Shown: in pieces, positions 44,109-53,798 of the stretch | How the letters are laid out: every line of letters starts with the position of its first letter | Numbering within the stretch: the stretch's first letter is position 1 | NCBI GenBank assembly: GCA_903891475.1 | Contig: CAITEP010000031.1 | Location: forward strand, 107,639-171,638 | Source of the DNA: an uncultured Mucilaginibacter sp. | GTDB taxonomy: Bacteria > Bacteroidota > Bacteroidia > Sphingobacteriales > Sphingobacteriaceae | DNA: 64,000 nt | Direction of reading: 5' to 3' | Program-made: the position numbers and the translations under genes | Notes under the pieces: model-generated | What the model saw: the letters and a program-made list of their open reading frames with translations, nothing else | Database searches by the model: none | What the model was told of the DNA's origin: nothing

Positions 44109-45593
44109 TTGTCAACTGCTAAAAAATTTGCTGGTCAAACGGCTATTTATGGGGTAAGCACCATTGTCCAAAGGTTATTGAGCTCATTACTCACGCCTCT
44201 TTATACCTCAGTATATCTTCCTGCAGTATACAGTATTTTCTCAACCATGTTTGCTTATGCCTCCATGTTGCAGGCTGTGCTCTCCTTCGGGATGGAAACC
44301 ACCTTTTTTAGGTACCTGATTAAATATGCCGATAATAAAAAACAAGTTTATAGCAATGGTTTTTGGGCCGTTTTTTTGATAAGCATATTGTTTTTATCAA
44401 TCACCTTGCCATTTACAAATGCTATTGCAGGGTTTATAAAAATTGGCAATAATACGTCTCGACATGAATTTAGTCTTTATATAAAATATTTCATAGGTAT
44501 TTTAGTGCTCGACGCTTGGTGTGTTATCCCCTTTGCCAAATTACGTGCGGATGGTCGGCCGGTAAAGTATGGACTAATTAAGCTTATAAATATTACTATA
44601 ACTGTCATATTGAATCTGATTTTCATTTTTGCCATACCTTATATTATTCGCCATCAATTGTTTGGGGCTGTTTGGCTAAAACAATGGTACATAAGCGGAT
44701 GGATAGGATATGTTTTCCTTTCGAATCTAATTGCAAGTTTTTTTACGCTATTACTTTTATTACCTGAGATAAGAGGCTTACGTCCTGTTTTTGATGGTAA
44801 AATGTTTAAAGAGATGCTGGTTTACAGTTTCCCGATACTGATAGCCAACCTATCCTATATCATTAATGAAAACGGCGATAAAATATTACTTGGTAAACTC
44901 CTTCATTCAAATATTGAACATGAGGTGGGTGTGTATGCTGGTTGTGCCCGAATTTCCATATTTTTAAGTATCTTTATACAAGCCTTCAGGTTAGGTGCCG
45001 AGCCTTTTTTCTTTAGCCATGCAAAAAACAAAAATTCAGGACAAACCTATGCCCGCATTATGGATTATTTTGTAATTACCGTTTGTGTAATTTTTGTGGC
45101 GGTAATTGCCAATATACAAATCCTAAAATATTATGTTCATAACCCTTCCTACTGGGTTGGGCTCAATGTGGTGCCGCCCTTGCTTTTTGGTTATGTTAGT
45201 TTAGGTATCTACATGAACTTGTCAATCTGGTATAAACTATCCGACCAAACCAAATATGGCCTGTATATTTCGGGCATTGGCGCGTTTTTAACCATTGTTT
45301 TAAACGTAATCTTTATTCCGCAGTACAGCTATATGGCTTCGGCTTGGGTATCATTAATTGCTTATACCACCATGATGCTGCTGTCATATGTTTGGGGACA
45401 AAAAAATTACCCCATTCCGTATAACATTAAAAAAAACCTCGCCTATATTATTTCATCAATCGTAATTGTTTTTTTATCTTTCACCATATTTAAACGGAAT
45501 ATTTTTGCAGGTAACGCATTGTTGTTATTGTATGTAGCTGCCGTTTTATATTTTGAAGGGAAAAATTTAAAGAACCTGTTTGTTAAGCAATGA
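44109..45593 (+). CDS. Polysaccharide flippase (Wzx/MATE-like)
   Basis: A 494-residue membrane protein with twelve to fourteen predicted helices, matching the oligosaccharide flippase/polysaccharide biosynthesis family (MOP superfamily). The N-terminus [20 protein letters not shown] and [10 protein letters not shown] are typical. It probably moves lipid-linked sugars or a lipid across the inner membrane. Translation appears to start at TTG (44109), because an in-frame stop lies 24 bases upstream with no ATG between. The final ATGA overlaps the start of dut, so both are coupled. Confidence 0.87.
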   Translation: MSTAKKFAGQTAIYGVSTIVQRLLSSLLTPLYTSVYLPAVYSIFSTMFAYASMLQAVLSFGMETTFFRYLIKYADNKKQVYSNGFWAVFLISILFLSITLPFTNAIAGFIKIGNNTSRHEFSLYIKYFIGILVLDAWCVIPFAKLRADGRPVKYGLIKLINITITVILNLIFIFAIPYIIRHQLFGAVWLKQWYISGWIGYVFLSNLIASFFTLLLLLPEIRGLRPVFDGKMFKEMLVYSFPILIANLSYIINENGDKILLGKLLHSNIEHEVGVYAGCARISIFLSIFIQAFRLGAEPFFFSHAKNKNSGQTYARIMDYFVITVCVIFVAVIANIQILKYYVHNPSYWVGLNVVPPLLFGYVSLGIYMNLSIWYKLSDQTKYGLYISGIGAFLTIVLNVIFIPQYSYMASAWVSLIAYTTMMLLSYVWGQKNYPIPYNIKKNLAYIISSIVIVFLSFTIFKRNIFAGNALLLLYVAAVLYFEGKNLKNLFVKQ

Positions 45594-46024
45594 ATATCAA
45601 GATAATTAATAAATCAAAAAACATACTGCCGGCCTATGAAACCGAACACGCTGCCGGAATGGATTTGCGTGCCGATGTGCAGGAAGTAGTTTACTTAAAG
45701 CCAATGGAACGTAAATTAATTGGTACAGGCTTACATATTGAACTGCCTATAGGTTTTGAAGCACAAATTCGCCCACGCAGTGGCTTGGCCTTTAAATCGG
45801 GTATTAGTATAGTAAATTCCCCCGGTACGGTTGATGCTGATTATAGGGGCGAAATTAAAGTGTTGCTGATTAACCTATCAGATCAAGTGTTTGAAATTAA
45901 GGCTGGCGACCGCATTGCCCAAATGGTAATTGCAAGGCACGAAAGGGCTAATTGGGAAGAAGTAACCATCCTGAATGAAACTGCCAGGGGCGAAGGCGGA
46001 TATGGCCATACAGGCACCAAATAA
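45590..46024 (+). CDS. dut: dUTP diphosphatase
   Basis: A 144-residue enzyme that removes dUTP and makes dUMP for thymidylate synthesis. All five Dut motifs are present: [49 protein letters not shown] and [13 protein letters not shown]. The ATG overlaps the end of the flippase gene, and the TPR gene starts about 57 bases later. dut in front of TPR, DUF4292 and EnvC-like genes is a common Bacteroidota order. Confidence 0.98.
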   Translation: MNIKIINKSKNILPAYETEHAAGMDLRADVQEVVYLKPMERKLIGTGLHIELPIGFEAQIRPRSGLAFKSGISIVNSPGTVDADYRGEIKVLLINLSDQVFEIKAGDRIAQMVIARHERANWEEVTILNETARGEGGYGHTGTK

Positions 46025-46081
46025 GGGTACATTTAAATAAGCATTGAATAAAGTGTCAGTTTAAAGGTTATTAAGAGATTT

Positions 46082-47866
46082 ATGAAAGCTAAAAGGTACA
46101 TTTTTACTTGCATCGGTGACATGATTGCCCCGAACAGGTGTACTGTACTTTTACTTTTTATGGTTGCCATCTGTTTTTCCTCTCGCTCATTTGCTCAAAA
46201 TACCGATTCAGGTAAAGGAGAAACTCTAAATAAATCATTAACATACAATGATACCCTGATTATAAACCAGTTGTTTTTTCAAGCTTTAAAAGAAAAAGTA
46301 GCGGATAATTTACCCAAAGCTGCCGAAATTTTTAAAAAGGTAATCCAAATTGATCCTAATAATGATGCGTCGATTTATGAGCTTGCCAACATCAAAAGAA
46401 AACTAAATAACTATGGTGAGGCGCAAAGTTTGTTAGAAAAGGATGTAGTAATAAACCCTGATAATGAATGGTACTGGATTGCCTTGGCCGCTTGTTATGA
46501 AAACAGTAACGACTTTGTAAAACTCCAAAAGGTTTTTGGCGAATTGATTAGGATAAACCCTGATAAACCGGAATATTACTTAAACAAGGCAAACGCATAT
46601 TTTTTTGATGGAAAATATAGTGAAGCCTTGGAGGTTTACGCTCAGTTAGAACAATTAACAGGTCCAACCGAAGAATTACTTGCCAGCAGGCAGAAAACTT
46701 ACTTAAGGCAAGGCAATATTGCTTTGGCTGCAAAACAACTGGAAGTTTTAATTGCCGATAACCCCCAAAAGGCTAAATACTATTTATTTCTTTCTGAACT
46801 TTATAGTACCAATAATTTAATTGATAAGGCTATCAATACCTTAAAAAAAGGGATAAAATTAAACCCTAATAGCGGTTTATTGCACCTAGAACTGGCCGAA
46901 ATTTATAGAAATAAACAAGATCAAAATAATAGTTTTAATGAATTATTACTAGCATTTGCCGACCCTGAAATTGAACTTGACCAAAAAGTAAGGATGGTTG
47001 TGGGTTATCAGCCCCGTTTCCCTGATTCTGCTGCCAAATCAAGTGCGCTTCAACTTTCAAAGCTTTTGGTTGATGTTCATCCTACTGAGGCTAAGGCATA
47101 TGAAATATATGGCAATATGCTTTTACAAAATGGTAAAGTTGCCAATGCAAAAGCCATGTATCGTAAATCTTTTTCAATTAATAATCAGGTTTATGAGGTT
47201 CAGGAGCAATTGGTAAGGATTGAACTAAGTGAAAATAATTTAGATGCTACCATTGCAGATGGTGAAACTTCGCTTTCATACTTTCCAAACCAAGCATGGA
47301 TGAATTATTTAGTTGGTGTAGCATGGTTGCAAAAAAATAACTTTACTAAGGCTACGCAATATCTACAAAATGCTACCGCCTTAAATTTGGATGACAAAGA
47401 TTTACTTTCACAAAGTTATTCCGCATTAGGCGATTGTTATAATGGCTTAAAAGACAATAAAAGTTCAGACCTAGCCTATGAAAAAGCACTATCATACAAT
47501 CCCGACAACATTTATGCGTTAAATAATTATGCTTATTATTTATCACAAAGAGGGGTGCAGCTCGAAAAAGCAGCTCGCCTATCAAAACATGCTATTGATT
47601 TACAACCTGGCATAGCTTCTTTTCAAGACACTTACGCATGGATTCTTTTTAAACAAAAAGATTATACCAATGCAAAACTTTGGGTTGAAAAGGCATTAGC
47701 TACAGATAATAGCAACAACAATGTAATAGTTGAACACTATGGCGATATTGTATTTTATATGGGGGATATTGAAAAAGCAGTTGAAAATTGGAAAAAGGCT
47801 AAAATGTCCGGCAATAAATCGCTGATTTTAGAAAAGAAAATAAATGAAAGAAAGTATATTGAATAA
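46082..47866 (+). CDS. TPR-repeat exported protein
   Basis: A 594-residue protein with a signal peptide (about residues 1-38, ending SFAQ) and more than ten tetratricopeptide-like repeats from about residue 70 to 575 (KAAEIFKKVIQIDPNN, KAINTLKKGIKLNPNS, SDLAYEKALSYNPDNIYALN). TPR solenoids scaffold protein complexes; here in the periplasm, probably in envelope assembly. No enzyme domain is seen. The stop overlaps the start of the DUF4292 lipoprotein gene by 23 bases, which indicates co-translation. Confidence 0.9.
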   Translation: MKAKRYIFTCIGDMIAPNRCTVLLLFMVAICFSSRSFAQNTDSGKGETLNKSLTYNDTLIINQLFFQALKEKVADNLPKAAEIFKKVIQIDPNNDASIYELANIKRKLNNYGEAQSLLEKDVVINPDNEWYWIALAACYENSNDFVKLQKVFGELIRINPDKPEYYLNKANAYFFDGKYSEALEVYAQLEQLTGPTEELLASRQKTYLRQGNIALAAKQLEVLIADNPQKAKYYLFLSELYSTNNLIDKAINTLKKGIKLNPNSGLLHLELAEIYRNKQDQNNSFNELLLAFADPEIELDQKVRMVVGYQPRFPDSAAKSSALQLSKLLVDVHPTEAKAYEIYGNMLLQNGKVANAKAMYRKSFSINNQVYEVQEQLVRIELSENNLDATIADGETSLSYFPNQAWMNYLVGVAWLQKNNFTKATQYLQNATALNLDDKDLLSQSYSALGDCYNGLKDNKSSDLAYEKALSYNPDNIYALNNYAYYLSQRGVQLEKAARLSKHAIDLQPGIASFQDTYAWILFKQKDYTNAKLWVEKALATDNSNNNVIVEHYGDIVFYMGDIEKAVENWKKAKMSGNKSLILEKKINERKYIE

Positions 47867-48668
47867 TAGAGATATTAAGTTTCGCTTATTAAAACCGCGT
47901 TTTATTAAAATGCTTTCTTTAAGTATTCTTGTGATATTGGCGAGTTGTAAAGTGAAAAAACAATTGATTATTAGCCAAACTAAAAAGCCCGATACAATTG
48001 TTGTAATTAATAATATAATATCTCAAATACAATTGGCACAAAACCAATTCGATACATTTACTGGCAAGGCACATGCCAAGCTGCAAATGGGCAATGATAA
48101 TTACGACGTTACCTTTAACATCAAGATAAAAAGCAACCAAAAGGTTTGGATATCAATAACTGCTTTAGCAGGTATTGAGGCAGCCCGCATATTGATTACT
48201 CCCGATAGTATTTGGCTTATTAACCGTTTGCAAGGGGTGTATTTTAAAAAAACATTTAGTTACCTTCAAACAATTGCAGGCAATGATATTAATTTCAAGG
48301 CCATTAGCTCGGTGCTAATTGGTAATGCCATTAAGGAACTTTTAAATGAGAAGGCTGCGGTTGCCACCCGTGGCGATACTACCTTGCTAACTGGTAGCTT
48401 AAATAGTATTGATTATAGCTTTCAAGCAAATAAAAAATTAATGGCTTTGCAAACGGTATTAACTAATCTTAATAAAGGGCAAGAGCTACAAATTACCAAT
48501 AGTGGGCAATTTCAGGTTGGCGATAAAAGCATTCCTGCTCAAATTGATATAAGGGCGTTAACAAGTACAAAAAAAATACAATTAGGTTTACATTATTTGA
48601 AGGCTGATTTTAATCAACAATTGGAATTTCCTTTTACTATTCCGGAAAGCTATCAGGAAGTGCAATAA
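47844..48668 (+). CDS. DUF4292 lipoprotein
   Basis: A 274-residue lipoprotein with a long basic N-region and the lipobox VILASC near residue 35. The beta-rich mature part shows AQNQFDTFTGKAHAKLQ, NIKIKSNQKVWISI, PDSIWLINRLQGVYFKK and TIPESYQEVQ, matching family DUF4292. As I remember it, that family has a LolA/LolB-like half-barrel fold, so binding of lipids or lipoproteins is possible. It overlaps the TPR gene by 23 bases and lies about 95 bases ahead of the EnvC-like gene. Confidence 0.85.
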   Translation: MKESILNNRDIKFRLLKPRFIKMLSLSILVILASCKVKKQLIISQTKKPDTIVVINNIISQIQLAQNQFDTFTGKAHAKLQMGNDNYDVTFNIKIKSNQKVWISITALAGIEAARILITPDSIWLINRLQGVYFKKTFSYLQTIAGNDINFKAISSVLIGNAIKELLNEKAAVATRGDTTLLTGSLNSIDYSFQANKKLMALQTVLTNLNKGQELQITNSGQFQVGDKSIPAQIDIRALTSTKKIQLGLHYLKADFNQQLEFPFTIPESYQEVQ

Positions 48669-48729
48669 ATTTAAGTCCATGTACTTATCAAATAATTTTT
48701 TTTGCTTCTTTTATGGTAAAATTGCTTAG

Positions 48730-48758
48730 TTGCTAATAAATCTGTTTTTATAAATTTA
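48730..48758 (+). promoter_or_regulatory. Candidate promoter of EnvC-like gene
   Basis: TTG (48730-48732) followed after 18 bases by TAAATTTA (48751-48758), one mismatch from TAnnTTTG. The spacing is normal for Bacteroidota. The gene's ATG lies 6 bases further on, so the leader would be very short. Confidence 0.35.
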
Positions 48759-48764
48759 AAATAA

Positions 48765-50048
48765 ATGAAATTTTATAAGGCTATATTATTCTTACTTTTT
48801 ATTTGCTTATCGGCTCGGGTATTTTCACAAAGCTCCGATGATTTAAAGCGAGATAAGAAAAGGTACATGCAGGAATTAGAGCAGCTTAACCGCGAATATG
48901 AGGAAACCTCAAACAATAAAAAGGTAAGTTTAAAGCAGCTCAGTATTTTAAAGGAAAAAATAGCCACCCGCGAGAAAGAAATAAACAATATAAACTCGCA
49001 ATTAAGGGGTTTGGATAATCAAATTTTAGAGACTACCAATTCTGTTCATAATTTGCAAAACCAATTGCAGCTACTAAAAAATGAATATGCGGCCATGGTG
49101 ATTTTTACCTACCATAACCAAAGTTCATACAATAAGCTTATGTTTATTTTTGCAGCAAAAGATTTTAATCAATCGTACAAGCGTTTAAAGTACCTGCAAC
49201 AAATTGGCACCTATCGCGAAAGGCAAGCCAAATATATACAAGCCATGCAAGCCGAGTTGGGAGTGAAATTGGCTGTGCTCGATAAAAGTAAAAAGGATAA
49301 GAGTAACCTGCTGTCCGACCAGAAAAGGGAAAAAGAGAACCTTGGGAAAGAAAAAAATGTTGAAATAAAGGTTGTTGCCGAATTATCAAAACATCAAGGC
49401 ATATTAAAGCAACAACAAAAAGAGGTTCAGCGGAAAATTGCCAAAACAAACCGTGCCATTAATTTAGCTATTAAACGTGATATTGAGGAAGCGAGGCGAA
49501 AAGCCGAGGCCGAAGAAAAACTAGCATCGAAGGACGGAACATCAAAAATTAATGCAGTTTCAGATACGCGTAAAAAGACGATTAATAAGAGCTCCTCAAA
49601 CAGCGAGGTACTACTTTCAACACCTGAGTCGGTAAAACTATCAAATAACTTTTTGGAAAACCGTGGCTCATTACCGTGGCCAGTAACCAATGGCGAAATT
49701 AAACAAGACTTTGGTAAATATCATGATGAATTGGGTATTGAAAATGAAAGCTTTGGTTGGGATATACGTACCAATCCGGGCTCAAACGTAAGGGCAGTTT
49801 TTGAGGGTGAGGTGAAACAGGTGCAGGATATAAGTGGTACGTTTTTAGTGCTTATTAAGCATGGTGAATACTATACTGCTTATTCAAATCTTAAATCAAC
49901 AACGGTTAAGGCTGGACAAAAAATTAGTACCAAGCAGATAATAGGAACTGTCGCACTTGATCAAACATCGGGAGAAGCTATTGTAACCTTCTCAATATAT
50001 AAGGGAGAAGTAGCTATAAATCCTAAAATTTGGCTAACCTCCAATTAG
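48765..50048 (+). CDS. EnvC-like protein with degenerate LytM domain
   Basis: A 427-residue protein with a signal peptide (residues 1-22), a long coiled coil (about 25-250, DDLKRDKKRYMQELEQLN) and a C-terminal LytM/M23 domain (about 310-425). The domain keeps the fold (NGEIKQDFGKY, PGSNVRAVFEGEV, HGEYYTAYSNLKS), but the first-ligand His of the HxxxD motif is missing and the HxH motif is replaced by EAIVTFS. It is thus unlikely to bind zinc. That matches EnvC, which activates cell-wall amidases at division. The operon position after TPR and DUF4292 genes is typical. Confidence 0.9.
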   Translation: MKFYKAILFLLFICLSARVFSQSSDDLKRDKKRYMQELEQLNREYEETSNNKKVSLKQLSILKEKIATREKEINNINSQLRGLDNQILETTNSVHNLQNQLQLLKNEYAAMVIFTYHNQSSYNKLMFIFAAKDFNQSYKRLKYLQQIGTYRERQAKYIQAMQAELGVKLAVLDKSKKDKSNLLSDQKREKENLGKEKNVEIKVVAELSKHQGILKQQQKEVQRKIAKTNRAINLAIKRDIEEARRKAEAEEKLASKDGTSKINAVSDTRKKTINKSSSNSEVLLSTPESVKLSNNFLENRGSLPWPVTNGEIKQDFGKYHDELGIENESFGWDIRTNPGSNVRAVFEGEVKQVQDISGTFLVLIKHGEYYTAYSNLKSTTVKAGQKISTKQIIGTVALDQTSGEAIVTFSIYKGEVAINPKIWLTSN

Positions 50049-50050
50049 TT

Positions 50051-50085
50051 TTTGAAATATATAAAATTATTATTGTCTATATTTG
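50051..50085 (+). promoter_or_regulatory. Candidate promoter of the Tat genes
   Basis: TTTG (50051-50054) and TATATTTG (50078-50085, a perfect -7 box) are separated by 23 bases, slightly longer than the usual 19-21. The predicted start lies about 18 bases before the ATG at 50108. Confidence 0.4.
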
Positions 50086-50107
50086 TATCCTCAATTAATA
50101 AAGTAAT

Positions 50108-50524
50108 ATGCATATTTCAAGCATTTTGTTTATTGGAAACCTGTTTTCATCAGATATGCTACTTATTTTAGTAGTAGCCTTGATGCTTTTTGGTGGTGAG
50201 AAACTTCCGGAAATAGCCAGAGGCATTGGAAAAGGAATACGCGATTTTAAAGATGCATCCGAAGGGGTTAAGCGCGAAATAAACAACCAAATAAACAGCC
50301 TTGAAGAAAAAAAAGCAGAGGCTAAATTAAATGAGCAGGCAGAGAAGAGTAATACATATGATTCAAGTTATCATACTGGTGTTGAAAATACCATTCCTGT
50401 GCTTGATAACTACCATACTTCATCGGAAGATAATGTTGAAAATAAAGATGATATTTCTAATCAGCATAATTATACCAATAATCATGTTGATGCCTCGCAG
50501 CATGGACATATAACAGAGCATTAA
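50108..50524 (+). CDS. TatA/TatB-like protein with His-rich tail
   Basis: A 138-residue protein of the twin-arginine translocation family. A membrane helix at about residues 14-29 is followed by FGGEKLPEIARGIGKGIRDF, the conserved glycine hinge and amphipathic helix. The C-terminal 70 residues are polar and disordered and contain seven His (SQHGHITEH at the end). The length suits TatB more than TatA, but the two cannot be separated by sequence alone. It pairs with the shorter TatA-like gene 37 bases downstream. No tatC lies in the window. Confidence 0.85.
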   Translation: MHISSILFIGNLFSSDMLLILVVALMLFGGEKLPEIARGIGKGIRDFKDASEGVKREINNQINSLEEKKAEAKLNEQAEKSNTYDSSYHTGVENTIPVLDNYHTSSEDNVENKDDISNQHNYTNNHVDASQHGHITEH

Positions 50525-50561
50525 GAATTTAAATAATATTAACCTTTAAAAATTATAAATC

Positions 50562-50753
50562 ATGGGACTTTTGGAACCACAGCACATACTATTAATTGTA
50601 TTGGCACTATTATTGTTTTTTGGCGGTAAAAAAATACCTGAACTAATGAGAGGTTTAGGCAAAGGCATGAAAGAATTTAAAGATGCCCAAAATGGTGAAA
50701 GCAGTAGCAATACCACTACTACCACGCATACCGACGAAAAGCCTAAAGTATAA
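50562..50753 (+). CDS. tatA: Sec-independent translocase subunit TatA
   Basis: A 63-residue protein with one membrane helix (residues 8-22, LLIVLALLLFFGGKK), the Phe-Gly hinge and the amphipathic helix IPELMRGLGKGMKEFKDAQ. A polar Ser/Thr tail follows. TatA multimers form the pore that carries folded proteins across the inner membrane with TatC. It is translated from the same transcript as the TatB-like gene, and a weak hairpin follows its stop. Confidence 0.93.
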   Translation: MGLLEPQHILLIVLALLLFFGGKKIPELMRGLGKGMKEFKDAQNGESSSNTTTTTHTDEKPKV

Positions 50754-50783
50754 CTAATTTATAAAATTCAAGCTATAGTAATT

Positions 50784-50810
50784 CAGCTTATAACAAGCTG
50801 TTTATTGTTT
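50784..50810 (+). terminator. Weak hairpin terminator after tatA
   Basis: CAGCTT (50784-50789) pairs with AAGCTG (50795-50800) over a 5-base loop, followed by TTTATTGTTT. Stem is only 6 bp, so efficiency is uncertain. Confidence 0.4.
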
Positions 50811-50856
50811 TACAATTAGGTTATTAAGTTTTGAATTATGTAGTATTTTTTAATAC

Positions 50857-50901
50857 AAACTTACCTATTGACCAAAAATCAATTCAATAGGTAAGTTTTT
50901 T
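50857..50901 (+). terminator. Strong hairpin and T tract just upstream of gatA
   Basis: A perfect 15-bp stem (50857-50871 with 50884-50898) over a 12-base loop is followed by a run of T bases. It ends only 11 bases before the gatA ATG. It is either the true terminator of the Tat unit or a leader terminator/attenuator of gatA, because no promoter fits between it and the gene. Confidence 0.8.
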
Positions 50902-50912
50902 ATTTTAGCCTT

Positions 50913-52337
50913 ATGACTAAAGTTTATACCTCTTTAAACGAAATAAGGAGTGATATAATAGCCCATAAAATTACTGTTGAAAAACTAGTTGAAGGCTATT
51001 TGGTTAACATTAAAAAGTATGCCGAGCTAAATGCTTTTAATGAAATTTTTGAAGAGGAGGCCTTGCTTTTAGCCAAAAAAATCGACTCAAAAATTAAGGA
51101 GGGAACAGCTGGTAAGTTAGCAGGTATGGTGATAGCCATTAAGGATAATATTTGCTATAAGGATCACAAAGCCAGTGCTTCTTCAAAAATTTTGGAGGGT
51201 TTTACTTCTATATATTCTTCAACCGTAGTGGAACGCTTGTTAAGCGAGGATGCGATTATCATTGGTCGTTGCAACTGCGATGAGTTTGCCATGGGAGGCT
51301 CGAACGAAAACTCTTATTACGGGCCGGTAAAAAACTTTGCTAATCAAGCTAAGGTATCTGGTGGCTCCTCAGGGGGCTCAACAGTTGCTGTACAGGCAAA
51401 CATGTGCTTGGCCTCGCTTGGTACCGATACAGGTGGCTCAGTTAGGCAACCAGCTTCTTTTTGTGGACTAATTGGATTAAAGCCAACCTATGGCAGAATA
51501 TCCCGCCATGGCATTATCGCCTACGCCTCATCGTTCGATCAGGTGGGTACCGTTACGCAATCAATAGAGGATGCTGCCCTGTTATTAGAAATACTATCGG
51601 GTGCCGACGAATACGATAGTACACTTTCTACCAAAGCTGTACCCGCGTTTTCACAAAATCTCTCTACTCCAACACCTAAAAAAATTGCTTATTTGCAGGA
51701 GGCACTTACCAGCCCTGGAGTTGATGAAGAAGTAAAGACAACTTTTAATACCTACATACAAAAACTTAAAGCCGAAGGGCATACAGTTGAACCAATTACT
51801 TTTAAATATCTTGATTATTTGGTGCCTACCTACTATGTATTAGCCACCGCCGAGGCATCGTCCAACTTATCAAGATATGATGGTGTGCATTATGGATACC
51901 GCAGTCTGCAAGCAACCGATTTACAAAGTACCTATAAAAAATCACGCTCCGAAGGTTTTGGTAAAGAAGTAAAACGCCGCATCATGCTTGGTACATTTGT
52001 TTTAAGTGCCGGCTATTACGATGCTTATTATGCCAAAGCTCAAAAAGTTAGAAGACTAATTAGGCAACAAACCGATGAAATATTAAATAATTACAATTTC
52101 ATGCTGTTACCAACCGCCCCCGAACCTGCTTTTAATATAGGAAATGAAGAGAACGACCCTGTAAAAACCTATTTGCATGATATTTTCACGGTGCAAGCCT
52201 CACTTACAGGTACGCCTGCAATTTCGTTGCCGGTAGGTAATAACAAGGCAGGTTTGCCAATAGGTTTGCAGTTAATTGCAAAGCATTTTGAGGAGCAGGA
52301 ATTACTAAACTTTTCAAATTATTTCTTAAAACTGTAA
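50913..52337 (+). CDS. gatA: Asp/Glu-tRNA amidotransferase subunit A
   Basis: A 474-residue amidase-signature enzyme, glutaminase subunit of the GatCAB amidotransferase, which converts Glu-tRNA(Gln) and Asp-tRNA(Asn) to the amide forms. The Ser-cisSer-Lys triad is visible: Lys in MVIAIKDNICYKDHK, the Ser-rich loop KVSGGSSGGSTVAV and the nucleophile Ser in TDTGGSVRQPASFCG. Length is normal. gatB and gatC are not next to it. A strong hairpin directly precedes the start. Confidence 0.95.
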   Translation: MTKVYTSLNEIRSDIIAHKITVEKLVEGYLVNIKKYAELNAFNEIFEEEALLLAKKIDSKIKEGTAGKLAGMVIAIKDNICYKDHKASASSKILEGFTSIYSSTVVERLLSEDAIIIGRCNCDEFAMGGSNENSYYGPVKNFANQAKVSGGSSGGSTVAVQANMCLASLGTDTGGSVRQPASFCGLIGLKPTYGRISRHGIIAYASSFDQVGTVTQSIEDAALLLEILSGADEYDSTLSTKAVPAFSQNLSTPTPKKIAYLQEALTSPGVDEEVKTTFNTYIQKLKAEGHTVEPITFKYLDYLVPTYYVLATAEASSNLSRYDGVHYGYRSLQATDLQSTYKKSRSEGFGKEVKRRIMLGTFVLSAGYYDAYYAKAQKVRRLIRQQTDEILNNYNFMLLPTAPEPAFNIGNEENDPVKTYLHDIFTVQASLTGTPAISLPVGNNKAGLPIGLQLIAKHFEEQELLNFSNYFLKL

Positions 52338-52390
52338 AAAGATAATATATTGGCATTAATTACACAATGTTTACTGAACTATGTTTGAAA

Positions 52391-53677
52391 ATGAATAGAT
52401 TATTAACCATATTTCTCTTTCTTTTATCGGTTCAAGTTGCTGAGGCAAGTTCAATTTTTAAAACATCAAGGCATCACAAGCACACCAAAAAAAGGATTAC
52501 CTTTTCATCAAAAGGTAATCCCGAAAATGCCATTGTCCGACTGGGAAGTATTAGTGAAAATCCTGACGATTATAAATTAAGGCTTGATTCAATTTCTAAA
52601 GATGTTCCTCTTGATTATAATTTATATGTACAAGGATACATCAATTTATACTTGAGGCACCGAAATGAAATGGCACAGGTTTTAGGGCTTACCAAATATT
52701 ACTTTCCAATTTACGAAAAAGCATTTCGAGATGCTGGCATACCCGACGAGATAAAATATCTCTCCATTGTTGAATCAAAATTAAACCCTTTGGCTGTTTC
52801 AAGAGTAGGGGCAACTGGCCCTTGGCAGTTTATGTTTAAAACGGCTAAAAACTATGGGCTGAGTATTGATAAATATGTAGACCAGCGTCGTGATCCAATT
52901 CAAGCAAGTTATGCCGCCGCCGCATACTTAAAAGATGCTTATGAAGAATTTGGCGACTGGTTATTGGCAATTGCTTCCTACAATTGTGGTAAAAAAAATG
53001 TAGAAAGAGCAATTGAAAAGGCAGGTGGGTCGACTGATTTTTGGAAAATTCGCAATTACCTACCCATGGAAACCCGCGGTTATGTCCCGGCATTCATAGC
53101 CATTAACTATGTTTTCAACTATTACAATGTTCATAATATTATCCCAAAAGAATGTAACTGTTCCATAAAAACAGATACCGTTTTGGTTGATAAATATGTG
53201 ACTTTGAAAGATATATCAAAAGGATTAGATATCGATTATGCTGTATTGTCAAGCATGAATCCTCAACTTAAAAAGAAAGTTGTAAACGGCTCAACGATAA
53301 CCCCGGCCAGGTTGATTATTCCTGAAGAAGCATGTGACAAATTTAAAGCACTATACGGAAATATAGTGTTGCCAAATCAAGATTCATTAAAAGTGGCTAA
53401 TATATTGCCTTCAAAAACAATTGAAAAAAAGACAGTTAACCTACCGCTGTACCATAAGGTTAAAAAAGGAGAAAGTCTTGTAGATATTGCTGATAATTAT
53501 GGTTTGGATGTGCAGGATTTAAAAAAGTTGAATCATATAAAAAACTTTAAATTACCTATTGGTAGAAAAATAAAGCTATATGGCAATATTCCAAAATCTG
53601 AAAAAAAGCACTCGAGAAAAAAGCGAAACTATTTAACCTTGAACGTTAATACATTTACTGGCGTAGCAGTTAGCTAG
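52391..53677 (+). CDS. MltD-like lytic transglycosylase with LysM
   Basis: A 428-residue exported murein enzyme; starting at ATG 52391 gives a clean signal peptide (MNRLLTIFLFLLSVQVAEAS), while the ATG at 52367 adds eight residues. The SLT domain spans about residues 90-235, with the catalytic Glu in LSIVESKLNPLA, then RVGATGPWQFM and SYNCGKKNV. A C-terminal LysM domain is visible as YHKVKKGESLVDIADNYG, and a weaker one before it. It cleaves peptidoglycan with 1,6-anhydro product formation. The gene is monocistronic, after gatA. Confidence 0.92.
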   Translation: MNRLLTIFLFLLSVQVAEASSIFKTSRHHKHTKKRITFSSKGNPENAIVRLGSISENPDDYKLRLDSISKDVPLDYNLYVQGYINLYLRHRNEMAQVLGLTKYYFPIYEKAFRDAGIPDEIKYLSIVESKLNPLAVSRVGATGPWQFMFKTAKNYGLSIDKYVDQRRDPIQASYAAAAYLKDAYEEFGDWLLAIASYNCGKKNVERAIEKAGGSTDFWKIRNYLPMETRGYVPAFIAINYVFNYYNVHNIIPKECNCSIKTDTVLVDKYVTLKDISKGLDIDYAVLSSMNPQLKKKVVNGSTITPARLIIPEEACDKFKALYGNIVLPNQDSLKVANILPSKTIEKKTVNLPLYHKVKKGESLVDIADNYGLDVQDLKKLNHIKNFKLPIGRKIKLYGNIPKSEKKHSRKKRNYLTLNVNTFTGVAVS

Positions 53678-53798
53678 TATTATTAAATTGATAATTAGTT
53701 TTTCTGTAAATAAAAAATTGAGTTGTTTAAATATTATTTCTATTTGGAGCTTCTAGGAGCTTATAGAATGTAATTTTAATAACTTTGAAATAAAAAAA

